Assembly: GCA_026991055.1 (NCBI GenBank)
Contig: JALXCE010000279.1
Span: 1 to 13,030, forward strand
Direction of reading: 5' to 3'
Length of the DNA: 13,030 nucleotides
Origin: Caldifarciminota bacterium
GTDB taxonomy: Bacteria; Hydrothermota; Hydrothermia; B15-G9; WFZT01
Numbering within the stretch: the first letter of the stretch is position 1; each line of letters opens with the position of its first letter. Made by a program: the position numbers and the translations under genes. The notes under the pieces were generated by a model. That model saw only the letters and a list, made by a program, of their open reading frames with translations. It searched no databases and was not told the DNA's origin. Shown in pieces: positions 12,789 through 13,030 of the stretch.

Positions 12789-13030
12789 TACCCAATGCCA
12801 ACATACTTACGGTACGCAAATTTCCGCAGCTTCTGAACCCTCAAAAGCTGCTTTTGCGCATAATCCTTCCATTTTCCCGCGCCCTGAATTTCAAGGACTT
12901 TTTTAAGATACTTGATAGCTTCGTCGTAATTGTCCATAGCATCCTTGTAGTAGTCTCTGATCTTTTCCTTCTTCGCCTTTTTGTAATACTGGCGACCCGT
13001 GTAGATGTAGGTATCAGCCAGCAGAGCATA
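12788..13030 (-). CDS. C-terminal part of a TPR-like repeat protein (cut by window edge)
   Basis: The last 80 residues of a protein read in from the right edge and end at TAA (12790-12788), which overlaps the HNH start as TAATG. They are rich in Tyr, Lys and Ala with a tetratricopeptide-like pattern, such as YYKDAMDNYDEAIKYLKKVL. The final basic segment reads LRKFAYRKYVGIG. The repeat pattern is typical of helical scaffold proteins, but the partner and role cannot be told. The remainder lies outside the window. Confidence 0.75.
   Translation of the reverse strand, partial: YALLADTYIYTGRQYYKKAKKEKIRDYYKDAMDNYDEAIKYLKKVLEIQGAGKWKDYAQKQLLRVQKLRKFAYRKYVGIG

Overview
The window is a dense, about 46% GC (by eye) bacterial chromosome segment with no phage, IS, CRISPR array, tRNA or rRNA gene that I can see. 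Bacterial ancestry is supported by rsmI and queG, by GGAGG-type ribosome binding sites, and by a TTGACA/17/TAAACT promoter. Long runs of overlapping genes and inositol lipid/solute genes (inositol-3-phosphate synthase beside a CDP-alcohol phosphotransferase) suggest a thermophilic, poorly cultivated lineage, for example the WOR-3/Hydrothermae or Thermotogae-like range. That placement is an inference and is weak.

Layout. (1) Minus strand, 2399 down to 45: a three-gene operon, rsmI, then a CDP-alcohol phosphatidyltransferase, then inositol-3-phosphate synthase. (2) Plus strand, 2482-3489: queG, transcribed divergently from rsmI, followed by a probable terminator. (3) 3490-4079: a 590-bp non-coding stretch with GC-rich palindromes, a repeated 12-mer and a well-formed promoter. 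(4) Plus strand, 4080-12239: ten genes with overlaps or gaps of at most 8 nt. They are a BCAM0308-family zinc protein, a Sir2 deacylase, pyruvate kinase, a COG2509-type FAD dehydrogenase, a DUF502 membrane protein, a soluble CorC-like CBS protein, a ferritin-like protein, a metallo-beta-lactamase hydrolase, a PPC/DUF296 protein and an EamA transporter. (5) Minus strand, 13030 down to 12279: the C-terminus of a TPR-like protein coupled through TAATG to an HNH endonuclease, convergent with the EamA gene.

How the genes fit together. The minus operon would make inositol phosphate from glucose-6-phosphate and attach it to a CDP-activated lipid. The large plus operon combines an NAD+-dependent deacylase carrying the Tyr-x-x-Arg signature of desuccinylase-type sirtuins, a glycolytic enzyme, redox and iron-type proteins and several conserved families of unknown role. 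A shared physiological role is possible but not shown by the sequence.

The most striking signal is not a gene. Two near-perfect hairpins lie inside protein-coding sequence: a perfect 17-bp inverted repeat with a 7-nt loop over the NAD-binding motif of the Sir2 gene (4624-4664), and a perfect 18-bp inverted repeat with a GAAA tetraloop on the mRNA strand of the HNH gene (12626-12665). Neither is expected by chance in 13 kb, and both are compatible with intact proteins. Weaker inverted repeats occur in other genes of the window.
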